From Saprospiraceae bacterium (lineage in GTDB: Bacteria > Bacteroidota > Bacteroidia > Chitinophagales > Saprospiraceae): a stretch of DNA of 64,000 bases. The translations under genes and the position numbers were made by a program. The first letter of the stretch is position 1. Every line of letters begins with the position of its first letter. The notes beneath the pieces were generated by a model. It searched no databases, had not been told where the DNA came from, and saw only the letters and a list, made by a program, of their open reading frames with translations. The stretch spans positions 1 to 64,000 of the forward strand of contig JADJYH010000031.1 of assembly GCA_016719855.1 (NCBI GenBank), read 5' to 3'. Below, piece by piece: positions 10,316 through 18,405 of this stretch.

Positions 10316-11143
10316 ATGAAATTACTACATGGAAAAACAGCCCTCGTCACGGGCGGCTCAAGGGGCATCGGCGCTGCCATCGTTCGGAGATTTGTGGAGG
10401 AAGGCGCAAGCGTGGCGTTCACCTACCTTTCTTCGGCTGAAAAGGCCAATACGCTGGCGACTGAATTGACCAACAATTATGGTGTTCAAGTGCAAGCTTA
10501 CGCCTCCAACGCCGCTGATTTTGCGCAAGCGGAAACGCTCGTGGGTGATGTGCTTCGTGATTTTGGCAAAATTGACATCCTCGTGAACAATGCGGGCATC
10601 ACCCGTGACAACCTCATGCTCCGCATGACCGAGGAGCAGTGGGACGAGGTCATCAACACCAACCTCAAGTCCATTTTCAACCTGACCAAGCATACGCTGA
10701 AGCCGATGCTGAAGGCAAAATCGGGTTCCATCATCAACATGAGCAGCATCGTGGGCGAGACGGGCAATGCCGGGCAGGCCAACTACGCCGCTTCGAAAGC
10801 GGGCATTTTTGGTTTCACAAAATCGGTGGCGAAGGAGGTTGGCTCCCGCAGCATCCGCTGCAATGCCGTGGCACCTGGCTTCATCGAAACGGAGATGACG
10901 GAGGCTTTGGACGAGAAGACGAGGGAAGCATATTTCGCCAGCATCCCGATGAAGCGCTTTGGAAAAGGCGAAGAAGTGGCCAACGTTTGTGTCTTCCTTG
11001 GCTCGGACATGTCTGCCTACGTGTCAGGCCACCCTCACCAGCTATTGGCAAATGAATCAGGAAATTGCACACACCATGAGACGCCAAGCTTCCAATCAAA
11101 AGCAAGAAAAGGAACACCATTGCATCGGCCACAAGGAAGGTGA
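10316..11143 (+). CDS. fabG: 3-oxoacyl-[ACP] reductase FabG, 3' end disrupted
   Basis: Short-chain dehydrogenase that reduces 3-ketoacyl-ACP with NADPH in fatty-acid elongation. Visible: the cofactor loop TGGSRGIGAAI (residues about 11-21), NNAGITRDNLMLRM, the catalytic Ser in IINMSSIVGETGNAGQ, and YAASKAG (Tyr-x3-Lys), then NAVAPGFIETEMTE. Homology runs to SDMSAYVSG (about residue 238, base 11030). The usual last 8-10 residues (a QxxxVxGG-type end) are missing and the frame runs on for about 37 unrelated residues that overlap another ORF. This points to a deletion or misjoin at about 11030. The dimer-forming C-terminus would be lost if real. Start ATG 10316 follows an A-rich leader. Confidence 0.85.
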   Translation: MKLLHGKTALVTGGSRGIGAAIVRRFVEEGASVAFTYLSSAEKANTLATELTNNYGVQVQAYASNAADFAQAETLVGDVLRDFGKIDILVNNAGITRDNLMLRMTEEQWDEVINTNLKSIFNLTKHTLKPMLKAKSGSIINMSSIVGETGNAGQANYAASKAGIFGFTKSVAKEVGSRSIRCNAVAPGFIETEMTEALDEKTREAYFASIPMKRFGKGEEVANVCVFLGSDMSAYVSGHPHQLLANESGNCTHHETPSFQSKARKGTPLHRPQGR

Positions 11144-11300
11144 CTGGATCATCTTCACCTGTCCAGTATGCAAGGACTACCAGCGCCAAATCAACTGCGT
11201 GACCAAGCAAGTAACCGTGCGCAAAGGCAACTCGAATGCCATACACGTGGGTTCACATGCACCGGTAGTAACCAACCTGAGCAGCTTTTGCGAAAACTAA
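11052..11300 (+). CDS. Small hypothetical protein with a CPVC motif
   Basis: 82 residues from ATG 11052 in a frame different from fabG, overlapping the run-on fabG tail. It is basic and polar, with HHCIGHKEGDWIIFTCPVCK, which reads like one knuckle of a zinc ribbon or a degenerate Cys/His cluster, followed by beta-prone TKQVTVRKGNSNAIHVGSH. I do not recognise the family. The same frame is open upstream to 10959 inside fabG, so the true 5' end is unclear and may have been cut by the event that removed the fabG end. Confidence 0.5.
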   Translation: MNQEIAHTMRRQASNQKQEKEHHCIGHKEGDWIIFTCPVCKDYQRQINCVTKQVTVRKGNSNAIHVGSHAPVVTNLSSFCEN

Positions 11301-11393
11301 ACGCAAGCCCCCAACGGCAACGCTAGTAGCCCGGTGGTAGGGGAAGCCAAATTTTTATCAAGATAGAAGTAGGAAAAGAAGGGAAAGCCAACC

Positions 11394-11705
11394 TTAGTTT
11401 TGTGAGAAGCTGCGCAAAGCTTCATTCACTTTGCGAATAGCCCGCTTGTTTGCCACGAACTTCACGCCATCCAGCACATCAATGGAACGAACGATGCCTA
11501 TCTGTTGCAGCACCTGCAGGTGTTCCAAGATGTACGACTCCTGCAAACGAAGGGAAACTGCCAACTTGGTGGTGTCCATTCCGCCTTTGTCAAGGAGTTT
11601 GTTGATGATGGCAAACCGGTGCTTGTGATTGAATACCCGTAGCAGATTCGTCGCCAACTCGACTTTTTCGCCATTTAGGCAAGGTGGATTTTTTGTGTTC
11701 ATCAA
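11394..11705 (-). CDS. ArsR-like winged-helix transcriptional regulator
   Basis: 103 residues. LATNLLRVFNHKHRFAIINK is the first helix pair of an ArsR-type domain, TTKLAVSLRLQESYILEHL the helix-turn-helix, and LQQIGIVRSIDVLDGVKFVA the wing. The only cysteine is near the N-terminus (PPCLNG), so there is no obvious metal site. ArsR-fold regulators without metal ligands usually respond to other signals. It is a solo gene, convergent with the small CPVC protein. Target genes cannot be inferred. Confidence 0.75.
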   Translation of the reverse strand: MMNTKNPPCLNGEKVELATNLLRVFNHKHRFAIINKLLDKGGMDTTKLAVSLRLQESYILEHLQVLQQIGIVRSIDVLDGVKFVANKRAIRKVNEALRSFSQN

Positions 11706-12014
11706 ATAGTGGTAACTGGTTAAAGGTAAAGGTCAAAGATAGCAGGACACATTTATTTAACAATGCCGTTCAGATTTATTTTTGTAAAATAACTAAGAAA
11801 CGATATTTTCAAAAGTGCAGTTTTGAGGGCTGTACGCAATCGGATAGTTTCCAATAAGAATTATTTTTTCGGGTTTTGGAATCAGGCGTTGCTCACAAAA
11901 TGCTGGTTCTCAAAAGAATGTACACTACTGAATTTACGCACACAACAAAAAAGGGCGACACTTTCAAAACAATGAAGATGTCACCCTATATTTTTTTTGC
12001 TACCCTGCAATTAT
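11706..12014. other. Gap without a gene
   Basis: AT-rich sequence between the winged-helix gene and the DUF983 gene, both on the minus strand. No ORF of protein-like composition and no strong hairpin. The part just upstream of 11705 presumably holds that gene's promoter. Confidence 0.5.
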
Positions 12015-12421
12015 TCAATTTTTGGTGCCCGGGGCCACCGCTTCCCCCACCCGCTTGTCGTACTTTACGTTCATGTTGATCCAAATGGCACGGGCCAGCC
12101 GGAAAAACCAAACGAACAAAAACGAGATGACAACGAGGAGTAGAACGAAGGCCATGTTCACGGATATGTCCGTGAACAAAACCAGCCCACCTGCAAAAAA
12201 CAGGCAAAAAAGGCCGTGATGATGTAGGAGATGAACATCGCCCCGTAGTAGAAGCCAGGGCCAAGGAAGTATTTTTGCCCGCACTTTGGGCAGTTTTCAG
12301 GCATGTCAAAAGGCTTGTTGAACGAAAACGAACCAGTCGGAAATAGATCGCCCTCGTGGCAACGAGGGCATTTGAGGTTAAGTACGCTGTATGCTTTCGT
12401 GCCTTTTTTCAGAATGCTCAT
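12015..12421 (-). CDS. DUF983 family membrane protein (frameshifted)
   Basis: The N-terminal half contains two zinc-ribbon-like CPRC and CPKC knuckles (residues about 19-50), then FYYGAMFISYIITAFFACF, the first transmembrane segment. The frame breaks at about 12195 and resumes with FAGGLVLFTDISVNMAF, LLLVVISFLFVWFFRLARAI and a short basic tail (MNVKYDKRVGEA). This is the arrangement of DUF983 proteins of Bacteroidota, about 130 residues. Function unknown. The break is one base in an A run, consistent with sequencing error. Confidence 0.8.
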
Positions 12422-12563
12422 AAATCAATATTGAATTTAGGTGGCGGCAAAGGTAGCCAGAATGCCCCGCAGGACACTGTGATTTTCATCACAAGATTCA
12501 CCAACCAAAAGTTTTTTGAAAAGAAGCGGCCGTTCCGTTTGGAAGTTCGTGGAAAATGAATCT

Positions 12564-12580
12564 ACTTTGCACTTCAAAGT
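12564..12580. promoter_or_regulatory. Candidate operator ACTTTG-N5-TTCAAAGT type, copy 1
   Basis: ACTTTGCACTTCAAAGT is a near palindrome that matches the site at 13608-13624 at 15 of 17 positions. It overlaps the sequence TACTTTG and lies 22 bases before the GTG start at 12602. It probably binds the winged-helix regulator encoded at 13288. Confidence 0.55.
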
Positions 12581-12601
12581 TCTTTTTGAAATAAACATAC
12601 C

Positions 12602-13239
12602 GTGGCAAATCACAACGAACATCTCGAAACATTGGGCCAGATACGCTCCATGATGGAGCGCAGCAGCCGCTTCATCTCTTTGAGCGGCCTGTCGGGCGTG
12701 GCGGCTGGCAGCTTTGCACTTTTGGGTGCGGCAATGGTTTATGTTTACCTCGGCCTTCGCCCGTTTTCCAACTACCGCATTTTCTACGCCGAGGTGCTGA
12801 AAAACAGCAAATGGGGCATCGGTTACGAAACCTTTTTCCTGCTCGATGCTGCGCTGGTTTTAATACTGGCCTTGATTAGTGGCGTCTACTTCACCACCCG
12901 CAAGGCCCGAAGAAAGGGGCAGAAAGTCTGGGACCAGTCAGCCCTGCGAATGTTGACAAACCTGGCCATACCACTGGTGGTGGGCGGCATTTTCTGCTTG
13001 GTACTGTACCGGGAACGGCAGATTTTGCTCATCGCCCCGGCCATGTTGGTCTTCTACGGGCTGGCACTTGTGAACGGCAGCAAGTTTACCCTCAACGACA
13101 TCCGCTACTTGGGGCTAAGTGAGATTTTGCTGGGCATCATTGGGCTGTTTTACCCGGATACGGTCTAGAGCTTTGGGCCATTGGATTTGGCATATTACAC
13201 ATCGTCTATGGGCTGGTCATGTACCGGAAGTATGAATGA
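12602..13239 (+). CDS. Polytopic membrane protein of the CreD unit (frameshift near end)
   Basis: Starts at GTG 12602. About 212 residues after correction. Hydrophobic segments: SGVAAGSFALLGAAMVYVYL, FFLLDAALVLILALISGVYF, LAIPLVVGGIFCLVLY, LLIAPAMLVFYGLALV, LSEILLGIIGLFYPG and FGILHIVYGLVMYRKYE. The listed frame stops after FYPDTV at 13168, but the +1 frame continues without a break to a stop at 13237, so one base is missing in the CCCGG stretch near 13157. No family name is recognised. It sits 48 bases upstream of the winged-helix gene and shares its operator with creD, so all three are probably one regulated unit. Confidence 0.7.
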
Positions 13240-13287
13240 AGCAGCACACTGACTGCAAACTGCCAACTGTCTAACTGCAAACTAAAC

Positions 13288-13590
13288 ATGAAGCACCTGC
13301 TCGAAAAGCTTGAAAACACCAAACTCGACAACCGCATCCGGTTGGGCATCATGTCCATCCTGATGGTGAACGATTGGGTGGATTTCGGCGCCTTCAAGGA
13401 GATGCTCGGCCTCACGGACGGCAACCTCGCCAGCCACATGAAAGTGCTCGAAAGCGAGAACTATGTCGAAATGCGCAAGCTCTTCGTGGGGCGCAAACCG
13501 CAGACCTCCTACACGGCCACCATACTTGGACGGAAAGCGTTCAACGACCACTTGGCAGCGCTGGAGGAGCTGTTAAAATCTGGGAGTTGA
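13288..13590 (+). CDS. Winged-helix transcriptional regulator (MarR/PadR-like, associated with CreD)
   Basis: 100 residues. RIRLGIMSILMVNDWVDFGA is the first helix pair, FKEMLGLTDGNLASHMKVLE the recognition helix-turn-helix, and YVEMRKLFVGRKPQTSYTA the wing. LGRKAFNDHLAALEELLKS is a C-terminal dimerisation helix. This compact one-domain type is common in Bacteroidota next to small membrane proteins and CreD. The flanking operators at 12564 and 13608 are the natural targets, which would make it autoregulatory for the unit. Confidence 0.8.
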   Translation: MKHLLEKLENTKLDNRIRLGIMSILMVNDWVDFGAFKEMLGLTDGNLASHMKVLESENYVEMRKLFVGRKPQTSYTATILGRKAFNDHLAALEELLKSGS

Positions 13591-13607
13591 ATTTTTTTTG
13601 ACAATAA

Positions 13608-13624
13608 ACTTTGAAATTCAAAGT
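13608..13624. promoter_or_regulatory. Candidate operator, copy 2 (perfect 9-1-9 palindrome)
   Basis: AACTTTGAA-A-TTCAAAGTT (13607-13625) is a perfect palindrome with one central base. It sits between the regulator's stop and creD, about 115 bases before the creD ATG, and shares its 17-base core with the site at 12564. Confidence 0.6.
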
Positions 13625-13738
13625 TCTTTTTGGATAATTTCAAACTTCTTCCGGCACGGCTCCGCCGTGCCGGAAGAAGTAAAGATGAGTTTGTCGCCGA
13701 TGGCGACCCGAAAAATCAATAAAATCAAAACATTTATC

Positions 13739-15116
13739 ATGGAAAATCAAAACCAATCCACCATCCAAAAATTCAGCCAGTGGCTCAAAGAATCGCTGGT
13801 CATCAAGCTACTCTCCATCGGCTTTCTGGTGCTGATACTGCTCATTCCCAACGCCCTCATCCAAGAACAAATACGGGAACGACAAATCCGCAAACAGGAG
13901 GTAAAAAATGAAGTTAGTCTTTCGTGGGGCGGCAGCCAGGCAATCCAGGGACCTGTGCTTGCCGTCCCCTACTCTTCCTGGACGGAATTCCAGGATGGGA
14001 AGCGGAGCGAGAACCGCCACGTCGCCTATTTTTTGCCCCAAAACCTAATGGTGGATGGCGACTTGAAGCACCAAATCCGCAAGCGAAGCATCTTCGACGT
14101 GGTGCTTTACCAAGCTGGCATCGTGCTGTCAGGTGAGTTTCAACAACCTGATTTTCAGGCACTTAACGTCGCTCCAGCAGACGTCCACTGGGACGAAGCG
14201 AAGCTGGCCGTGGGCATTCAGGGCATGACCGGTATCAAGGAATCCGTGCAGGTGGACTGGGCGGGCAACCAGCGGCGCATGGAGCCGGGCACAGGCATGA
14301 CCGAACTGCTCGCTACGGGCGTCAGCACGCCCATTTCGATTGCTGCCGATGGCAAAAACTACCAATTCTCCATCCCCATCAAGCTCAATGGCAGCGAGCA
14401 CCTCAGCTTCGAGCCAGTGGGCAAGTCCACCACCGTCAACCTGAAATCCGACTGGCATTCGCCGAGCTTCGATGGAGCTTTCCTGCCCGACCAGCGGGAG
14501 GTTTCGGCCACAGGCTTCACCGCCCAATGGCAGGTGCTCGACCTGAACCGCCCCTACCCGCAGCAGTGGTCGGATGATGGGGTAAGCTTCGGCACCTCCA
14601 GCATGGCTGTGCGCCTCATCCAGCCCGTGGACGAGTACCTGAAAAACACCCGCTCGGCCAAGTACGCCATCCTCATCATCGGGCTGACGTTCCTGCTCTA
14701 TTTTTTCTTCAAAGTGATGCGGCGGATATTTATCCACCCATTTCCAGTACCTATTGGTAGGGCTTGCGCTCACGGTATTCTACTTGCTGCTGCTTTCCCT
14801 GTCTGAGCATTTGGGGTTCAACATTGCCTACTTGATTTCATCCATTGCCACCATTGGCCTCATCTGTGGGTACAGCAGCACCATGCTGGGCATCCGGCGG
14901 CTGGTTTGGCAACTGTTGGGGATGCTCATCGCTATTTACGGGTTCATTTTCGTGCTGCTCCAATTGGAAGATTTCGCCCTTTTGGCCGGAAGCATTGGCG
15001 TGTTCGTGGCACTGGCAGCCGTGATGTACAGTTCGAGGAAGGTGGACTGGTACAACCTGGGGAACAGGGACGATAGCCCATCTGCCCCAGCCACTCCATT
15101 GACCAATGACATTTAG
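13739..15116 (+). CDS. creD: CreD family inner-membrane protein (one frameshift)
   Basis: About 459 residues after correction. N-terminal membrane anchor LVIKLLSIGFLVLILLIP, then the conserved beginning of the large periplasmic domain with QEQIRERQIRKQEVKNEVS and GPVLAVPYSSW. Four to five C-terminal transmembrane helices follow (YAILIIGLTFLLYFFF, GLALTVFYLLLLSLSEH, TIGLICGYSSTMLGI, LLGMLIAIYGFIFVLLQ). The frame shifts at about 14748, where an extra C follows a T run; without it the text reads HPFQYLLVGLALTV. CreD is a cell-envelope stress protein of the CreBC regulon in enterobacteria. Here it is controlled by a winged-helix regulator instead. ATG 13739 is preferred to the upstream in-frame start because the protein begins there with ENQNQS. 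Confidence 0.9.
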
Positions 15117-15269
15117 GCTCATGACGCCTTAGCGTAAAAACAGGGGTTTGAGGGCGGAACGCCCCCAAGAGCGCTTTCGGCGCAGCGCCTCCGGCACTGC
15201 GCCAGGGTGAAGAGAAGCGGCGCGGCGCCCCCGAACCCCCTTAGCTTTCACTCTAAGGCGTCATGAGCC
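15116..15269. repeat. G-rich interspersed element, copy 2 (19/20 inverted ends)
   Basis: Left end GGCTCATGACGCCTTAGCGT (15116-15135) and right end 15250-15269 are inverse at 19 of 20 bases. The interior has AGGGGTTTGAGGGCGG near the left and, on the minus strand from the right, GTGAAAGCTAAGGGGGTTC, so both halves carry the family signature. It begins on the last base of the creD stop codon. Confidence 0.8.
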
Positions 15270-15408
15270 GACATTAAAGACAACAATTAGGCAATAGCAG
15301 GGGGAGGGCTTTCGAGGAGTAAAATATTGTAAATCAATAATTTACGGCCTCGCCTCCCGCTTTTTGCTTCAAAAAATTTATCATTCACTCATTCATCATT
15401 CTATTCCA

Positions 15409-16110
15409 ATGCTGAAATCCATTTTCCAGACCGAAAAACAATACCGCCTCTTCCTGCTGCTCTGCCTTTCCACCCTGCTCAACTTCGGGTTGGTGGGTTA
15501 TCGGCTTATCCACACGGGCTTTGATTTTGGGCAAATTAACGAGTTCTACGACTTGGCAATGACCCGAAGCACTACTTTCCTGTTCCTCATCTGGAACCTG
15601 TTCCTAGCTTGGGTACCCTATATTTTATCGCTGTTCCTGCCGAAGCTGCCCACCCGGTGGCTGGCCATTCCGCTGTTGGCCGTATGGCTGGTCTTCTTGC
15701 CCAATGCGCCCTACATCGTCACCGACCTGATGCACATCCACTACCGCTCGGGCATCCCGCTCTGGTACGACATGATGATGATTTTTTCCTTTGCCTGGAC
15801 CGGGCTGCTCCTCGGCTTCATTTCCCTGCTCGACGTGCAGGCTTTCTTGGAAAAAAACATTGGAAAACGCCTTTCTGCCACCATCATTTGGGCAGCGATC
15901 GGCCTCTGCGCCTTCGGGGTGTACATGGGTCGCTACCAGCGCTGGAACACCTGGGACCTGCTGCTCCAACCATTCCAGTTGTTCTGGGACGTGGCGGGCG
16001 TGGTGCTGCACCCCTTCTCAAACTTGGGTTCACTTGGCCTGGCCGCCGTCATGGCGGGTGTGCTCGGCATTGGGTACATGACCTTGCGGACGCTGGTTGG
16101 TGAGCGGTGA
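15409..16110 (+). CDS. DUF1361 domain-containing membrane protein
   Basis: 233 residues from MLKSIFQTEKQYRLF. Six to seven transmembrane helices with the family signature WLVFLPNAPYIVTDLMH (about residues 95-111), then GIPLWYDMMMIFSFAWTGLLLG and GVYMGRYQRWNTWDL. DUF1361 proteins are integral membrane proteins of unknown function, and this one has the usual length. An upstream in-frame ATG at 15364 would add 15 residues of unlikely sequence, so the later start is preferred. It stands alone after repeat 15116. Confidence 0.85.
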   Translation: MLKSIFQTEKQYRLFLLLCLSTLLNFGLVGYRLIHTGFDFGQINEFYDLAMTRSTTFLFLIWNLFLAWVPYILSLFLPKLPTRWLAIPLLAVWLVFLPNAPYIVTDLMHIHYRSGIPLWYDMMMIFSFAWTGLLLGFISLLDVQAFLEKNIGKRLSATIIWAAIGLCAFGVYMGRYQRWNTWDLLLQPFQLFWDVAGVVLHPFSNLGSLGLAAVMAGVLGIGYMTLRTLVGER

Positions 16111-16193
16111 AAGGCCCGTTGAGCGATTTGTCGGGTGACATTCATACTTGGTTTTGGTTGATTAAAATCACCGGGTGAGTTGAGTTCGGGTGC

Positions 16194-16201
16194 TACATTT
16201 G
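16194..16201 (+). promoter_or_regulatory. Candidate -7 box TACATTTG
   Basis: TACATTTG (TAnnTTTG) ends five bases before the GTG start at 16207, which would give a leaderless or near-leaderless mRNA. No TTG at the expected -33 distance. Confidence 0.4.
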
Positions 16202-16206
16202 CGACA

Positions 16207-16593
16207 GTGAAAAAAACGTTCGCCATATTCGCCGCAGCCGTCATCCTCATCAGCTCGATGAGCAATGCGCTGTTGGTTGCCGAGTTCAAGCTGAACCAAG
16301 CTGAAATCGAACGGTTGTACTGCGTAAACAAGGCGAAGCCAAAAATGCAGTGCCACGGCAAATGCCATTTGAAACAGGAACTGGCCAAAAACAACGACCA
16401 CAACCAGCCAAGCCCGCTCAACAACCTTGAGCAAAGCTTCAAAATCAATTTTTTTCACCAACAACTACAACCAGTAGTTTTGGTTTTGGCCAAGGATTCC
16501 AACCTCCCGGTGTCCGATTGCCAGTTGAGTTTCATTTCCCGCCTTTTTGGAAAGTCGCTTTTCCAACCGCCAGATAATCAGCAAACTGTCTAA
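16207..16593 (+). CDS. Small CxGKC-motif protein, N-terminally anchored
   Basis: 128 residues from GTG 16207 (MKKTFAIFAAAVILISSMSN). A signal/anchor helix is followed by the motif YCVNKAKPKMQCHGKCHLKQ. Proteins with this YC-N-x-CxGKCyL pattern are common small Bacteroidota proteins, often found next to metal-uptake or TonB genes; a metal-related role is guessed from the Cys/His cluster, not known. The C-terminal half (LPVSDCQLSFISRLFGKSLF) is poorly conserved in composition. It is followed 130 bases later by an outer-membrane protein and a lipoprotein on the same strand, which may be functional partners. Confidence 0.65.
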   Translation: MKKTFAIFAAAVILISSMSNALLVAEFKLNQAEIERLYCVNKAKPKMQCHGKCHLKQELAKNNDHNQPSPLNNLEQSFKINFFHQQLQPVVLVLAKDSNLPVSDCQLSFISRLFGKSLFQPPDNQQTV

Positions 16594-16724
16594 GTAAAAA
16601 GAACAAAGAACAAAGTAAAAAGTGGAATCACACTATCGCTGATTGTATAGCTTATAAGCAAATTCCACTACCGGCATTGGAGCTTGTTCTTGCGCTGATT
16701 TCGACCTTCTTTTTCAAAAACAAC

Positions 16725-17633
16725 ATGAATATGGCAAAGCATTTTTGGATGCTATTGCTCGTTTCGTTTCCGTTTGTTCAAACGATTGGACAATCGTGCT
16801 GCAACGCTGGTGGACTTTCCTCCTGCGGTAGCACCGGCCTCCTGACCAACCTCCGCAACAACTGTGCAGGGCTGCGGTTCATGGCCGTTCCGTTTGAGAC
16901 GAGCGCAACGAATGAGGAAAGCTTTCAGGACAATTTCTACGTGGCGGAGCTGTCTGGCCGTTACCAGCTCACAAGCCGGATACGGGTGAGCCTGCAACAG
17001 CCCTACCGCTGGAACCACCGCCAACAACCCGGCGACGATGAGCTGTTACACGGACTTGCCGACACCCGACTGACGGGCAGCTACACTTTGTTCGACAACA
17101 AGGCATTGGCTCACAACTCTTTGATTTACTGGGAGTTGGGCGCTGGCCTCAAGCTGCCAACGGGAAAGTACGACCCCAGTATTTACTACCGTGACCTGCC
17201 CGGCAACCTCAACCTCGGCATGGGCAACATGGGATATTTGTTCCAGTCAAACCTTGTTTTCTTTCATAAAAAAATGGGGGTTGCACACATGGCCAGTACC
17301 CAGTTGAACGGTAAAAGCCGGGACGACTACCACTACGGCCACCAGTTCACGTCCGCCCTGACGGTGTTCCGGGAGATTGCCCTGAGCGAAAAAATGAAGC
17401 TGACACCCCTCGCAGGTGCTTCCACGGAATATTTCGGGAAGAACCACCTGCCCAGCGGCAATTTTGCCGAAGGCTCCGGCGGCCACGGCTGGTTTGTGCT
17501 GGCGGGGTTGAACGCTCGCTTCGGGGATTTTCAGGTGGGCGCATTGACCTCAAGGCCATTTCAACAAAATTATTCACAGCGGGCCATCGTTGCGAAGCAA
17601 CGCTACTCGCTGGAGATAACCTACTTTTTGTAA
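16725..17633 (+). CDS. Outer-membrane beta-barrel protein (transporter-like)
   Basis: 302 residues from MNMAKHFWMLLLVSFPFVQT, a signal peptide cleaved near TIGQ. The mature part opens with the cysteine-rich stretch SCCNAGGLSSCGSTG, then alternating strands (YQLTSRIRVSLQQPYRWN, HNSLIYWELGAGLKLPTGKY, MKLTPLAGASTEYFG) and ends in a barrel-type strand with a terminal aromatic (YSLEITYFL). The GAGLKLPTGKYD segment resembles the transporter-like or phenol-degradation MetA barrel families. Substrate unknown. The context (CxGKC protein upstream, His/Asp-rich lipoprotein downstream) suggests a metal-related trio, as inference only. Confidence 0.65.
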   Translation: MNMAKHFWMLLLVSFPFVQTIGQSCCNAGGLSSCGSTGLLTNLRNNCAGLRFMAVPFETSATNEESFQDNFYVAELSGRYQLTSRIRVSLQQPYRWNHRQQPGDDELLHGLADTRLTGSYTLFDNKALAHNSLIYWELGAGLKLPTGKYDPSIYYRDLPGNLNLGMGNMGYLFQSNLVFFHKKMGVAHMASTQLNGKSRDDYHYGHQFTSALTVFREIALSEKMKLTPLAGASTEYFGKNHLPSGNFAEGSGGHGWFVLAGLNARFGDFQVGALTSRPFQQNYSQRAIVAKQRYSLEITYFL

Positions 17634-17712
17634 TCACAAAACAGGCTTGGTCGGTTCTACGGCAACGTGCCGGGAAGCCACTTCGCCACCAGTTTCTAAC
17701 TTAAAATTTATC

Positions 17713-18111
17713 ATGAAAAAATTCCTTTTCCTCAGCCTCTTGGCTGCACTTTTTACCTTCAATGCTTGCAAGGACGACGATACCAGCTCGGAACCTGACT
17801 ACCAAATAGACATCGAATCTCCCGATGCCACCGACAAGGTGGTGGGCGACTCGCTGGATATCCACATCCATTTTTCGGACAAAAACGGTGGCACGGTACA
17901 CCACATCAACGTCCGCATCTACGAGAAGGACAGCGGCACCGAGATTTACAACAAGCCCGAAGCCGAGCACGTCCACGCAGAGGGTGAATACAGTTTCGAA
18001 GATGCTATTTTGCTGGACACGCCTGGCCATTGGGTGCTCGAAGCCAAGGTCTGGGGCCATGATGATGGTGTGGCAGAAGTGTTGGAGTCAGTCGAGTTCC
18101 ATGTGAATTAA
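17713..18111 (+). CDS. Lipoprotein, His/Asp-rich beta-sandwich type
   Basis: 132 residues from ATG 17713. MKKFLFLSLLAALFTFNACK is a lipobox signal with Cys at position 19. The mature domain (IESPDATDKVVGDSLDIHIH ... GGTVHHINVRIYEKDSGTEI ... EHVHAEGEYSF ... WVLEAKVWGHDDG) has Ig-like alternation and several His pairs that could bind metal. I do not name the family; it resembles DUF4625-type lipoproteins. It is followed by terminator 18147, which probably ends the transcript that began at 16207. Confidence 0.65.
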   Translation: MKKFLFLSLLAALFTFNACKDDDTSSEPDYQIDIESPDATDKVVGDSLDIHIHFSDKNGGTVHHINVRIYEKDSGTEIYNKPEAEHVHAEGEYSFEDAILLDTPGHWVLEAKVWGHDDGVAEVLESVEFHVN

Positions 18112-18146
18112 ATTGCTCCGCAATAGATTGACGCACAGTGAATTAG

Positions 18147-18178
18147 AAAGCCCTGCCAACATCTGGCGGGGCTTTTTT
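18147..18178 (+). terminator. Intrinsic terminator
   Basis: Stem AAAGCCCTGCC / GGCGGGGCTTT (18147-18157 with 18165-18175), one G-T pair, followed by a T run. It lies 36 bases after the lipoprotein stop. Confidence 0.85.
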
Positions 18179-18186
18179 ACTTTAAT

Positions 18187-18380
18187 TCGAGTGTTCAAAA
18201 GTCATTTTTATCGTCCCAGCGGGACGGCATCTTTGTAGAAATCACCACCCGTTGCTAACCGTTCCATCGGAACGGTATCTTCAGGGAGATGCCGTTCCGA
18301 TGGAACGGAGACCGAGGTTAATTTATCAATGTTACAAAGATGCCGTCCCGATGGGACGAGTATTCCCAATTAACACTCGA
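18187..18380. repeat. Nested-hairpin repeat, full copy (CTACAAAGAT family)
   Basis: Three nested inverted repeats: outer TCGAGTGTT / AACACTCGA (18187 and 18372-18380), middle CGTCCCAGCGGGACGGCATC with TTTGTAGAAA against TTACAAAGATGCCGTCCCGA, and a central hairpin CCGTTCCATCGGAACGGTAT / GCCGTTCCGATGGAACGG (about 18259-18308). It lies between the lipoprotein terminator and the L,D-transpeptidase stop. Confidence 0.75.
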
Positions 18381-18405
18381 TGCTATCGCAAAAAGGCAAC
18401 CCAAG

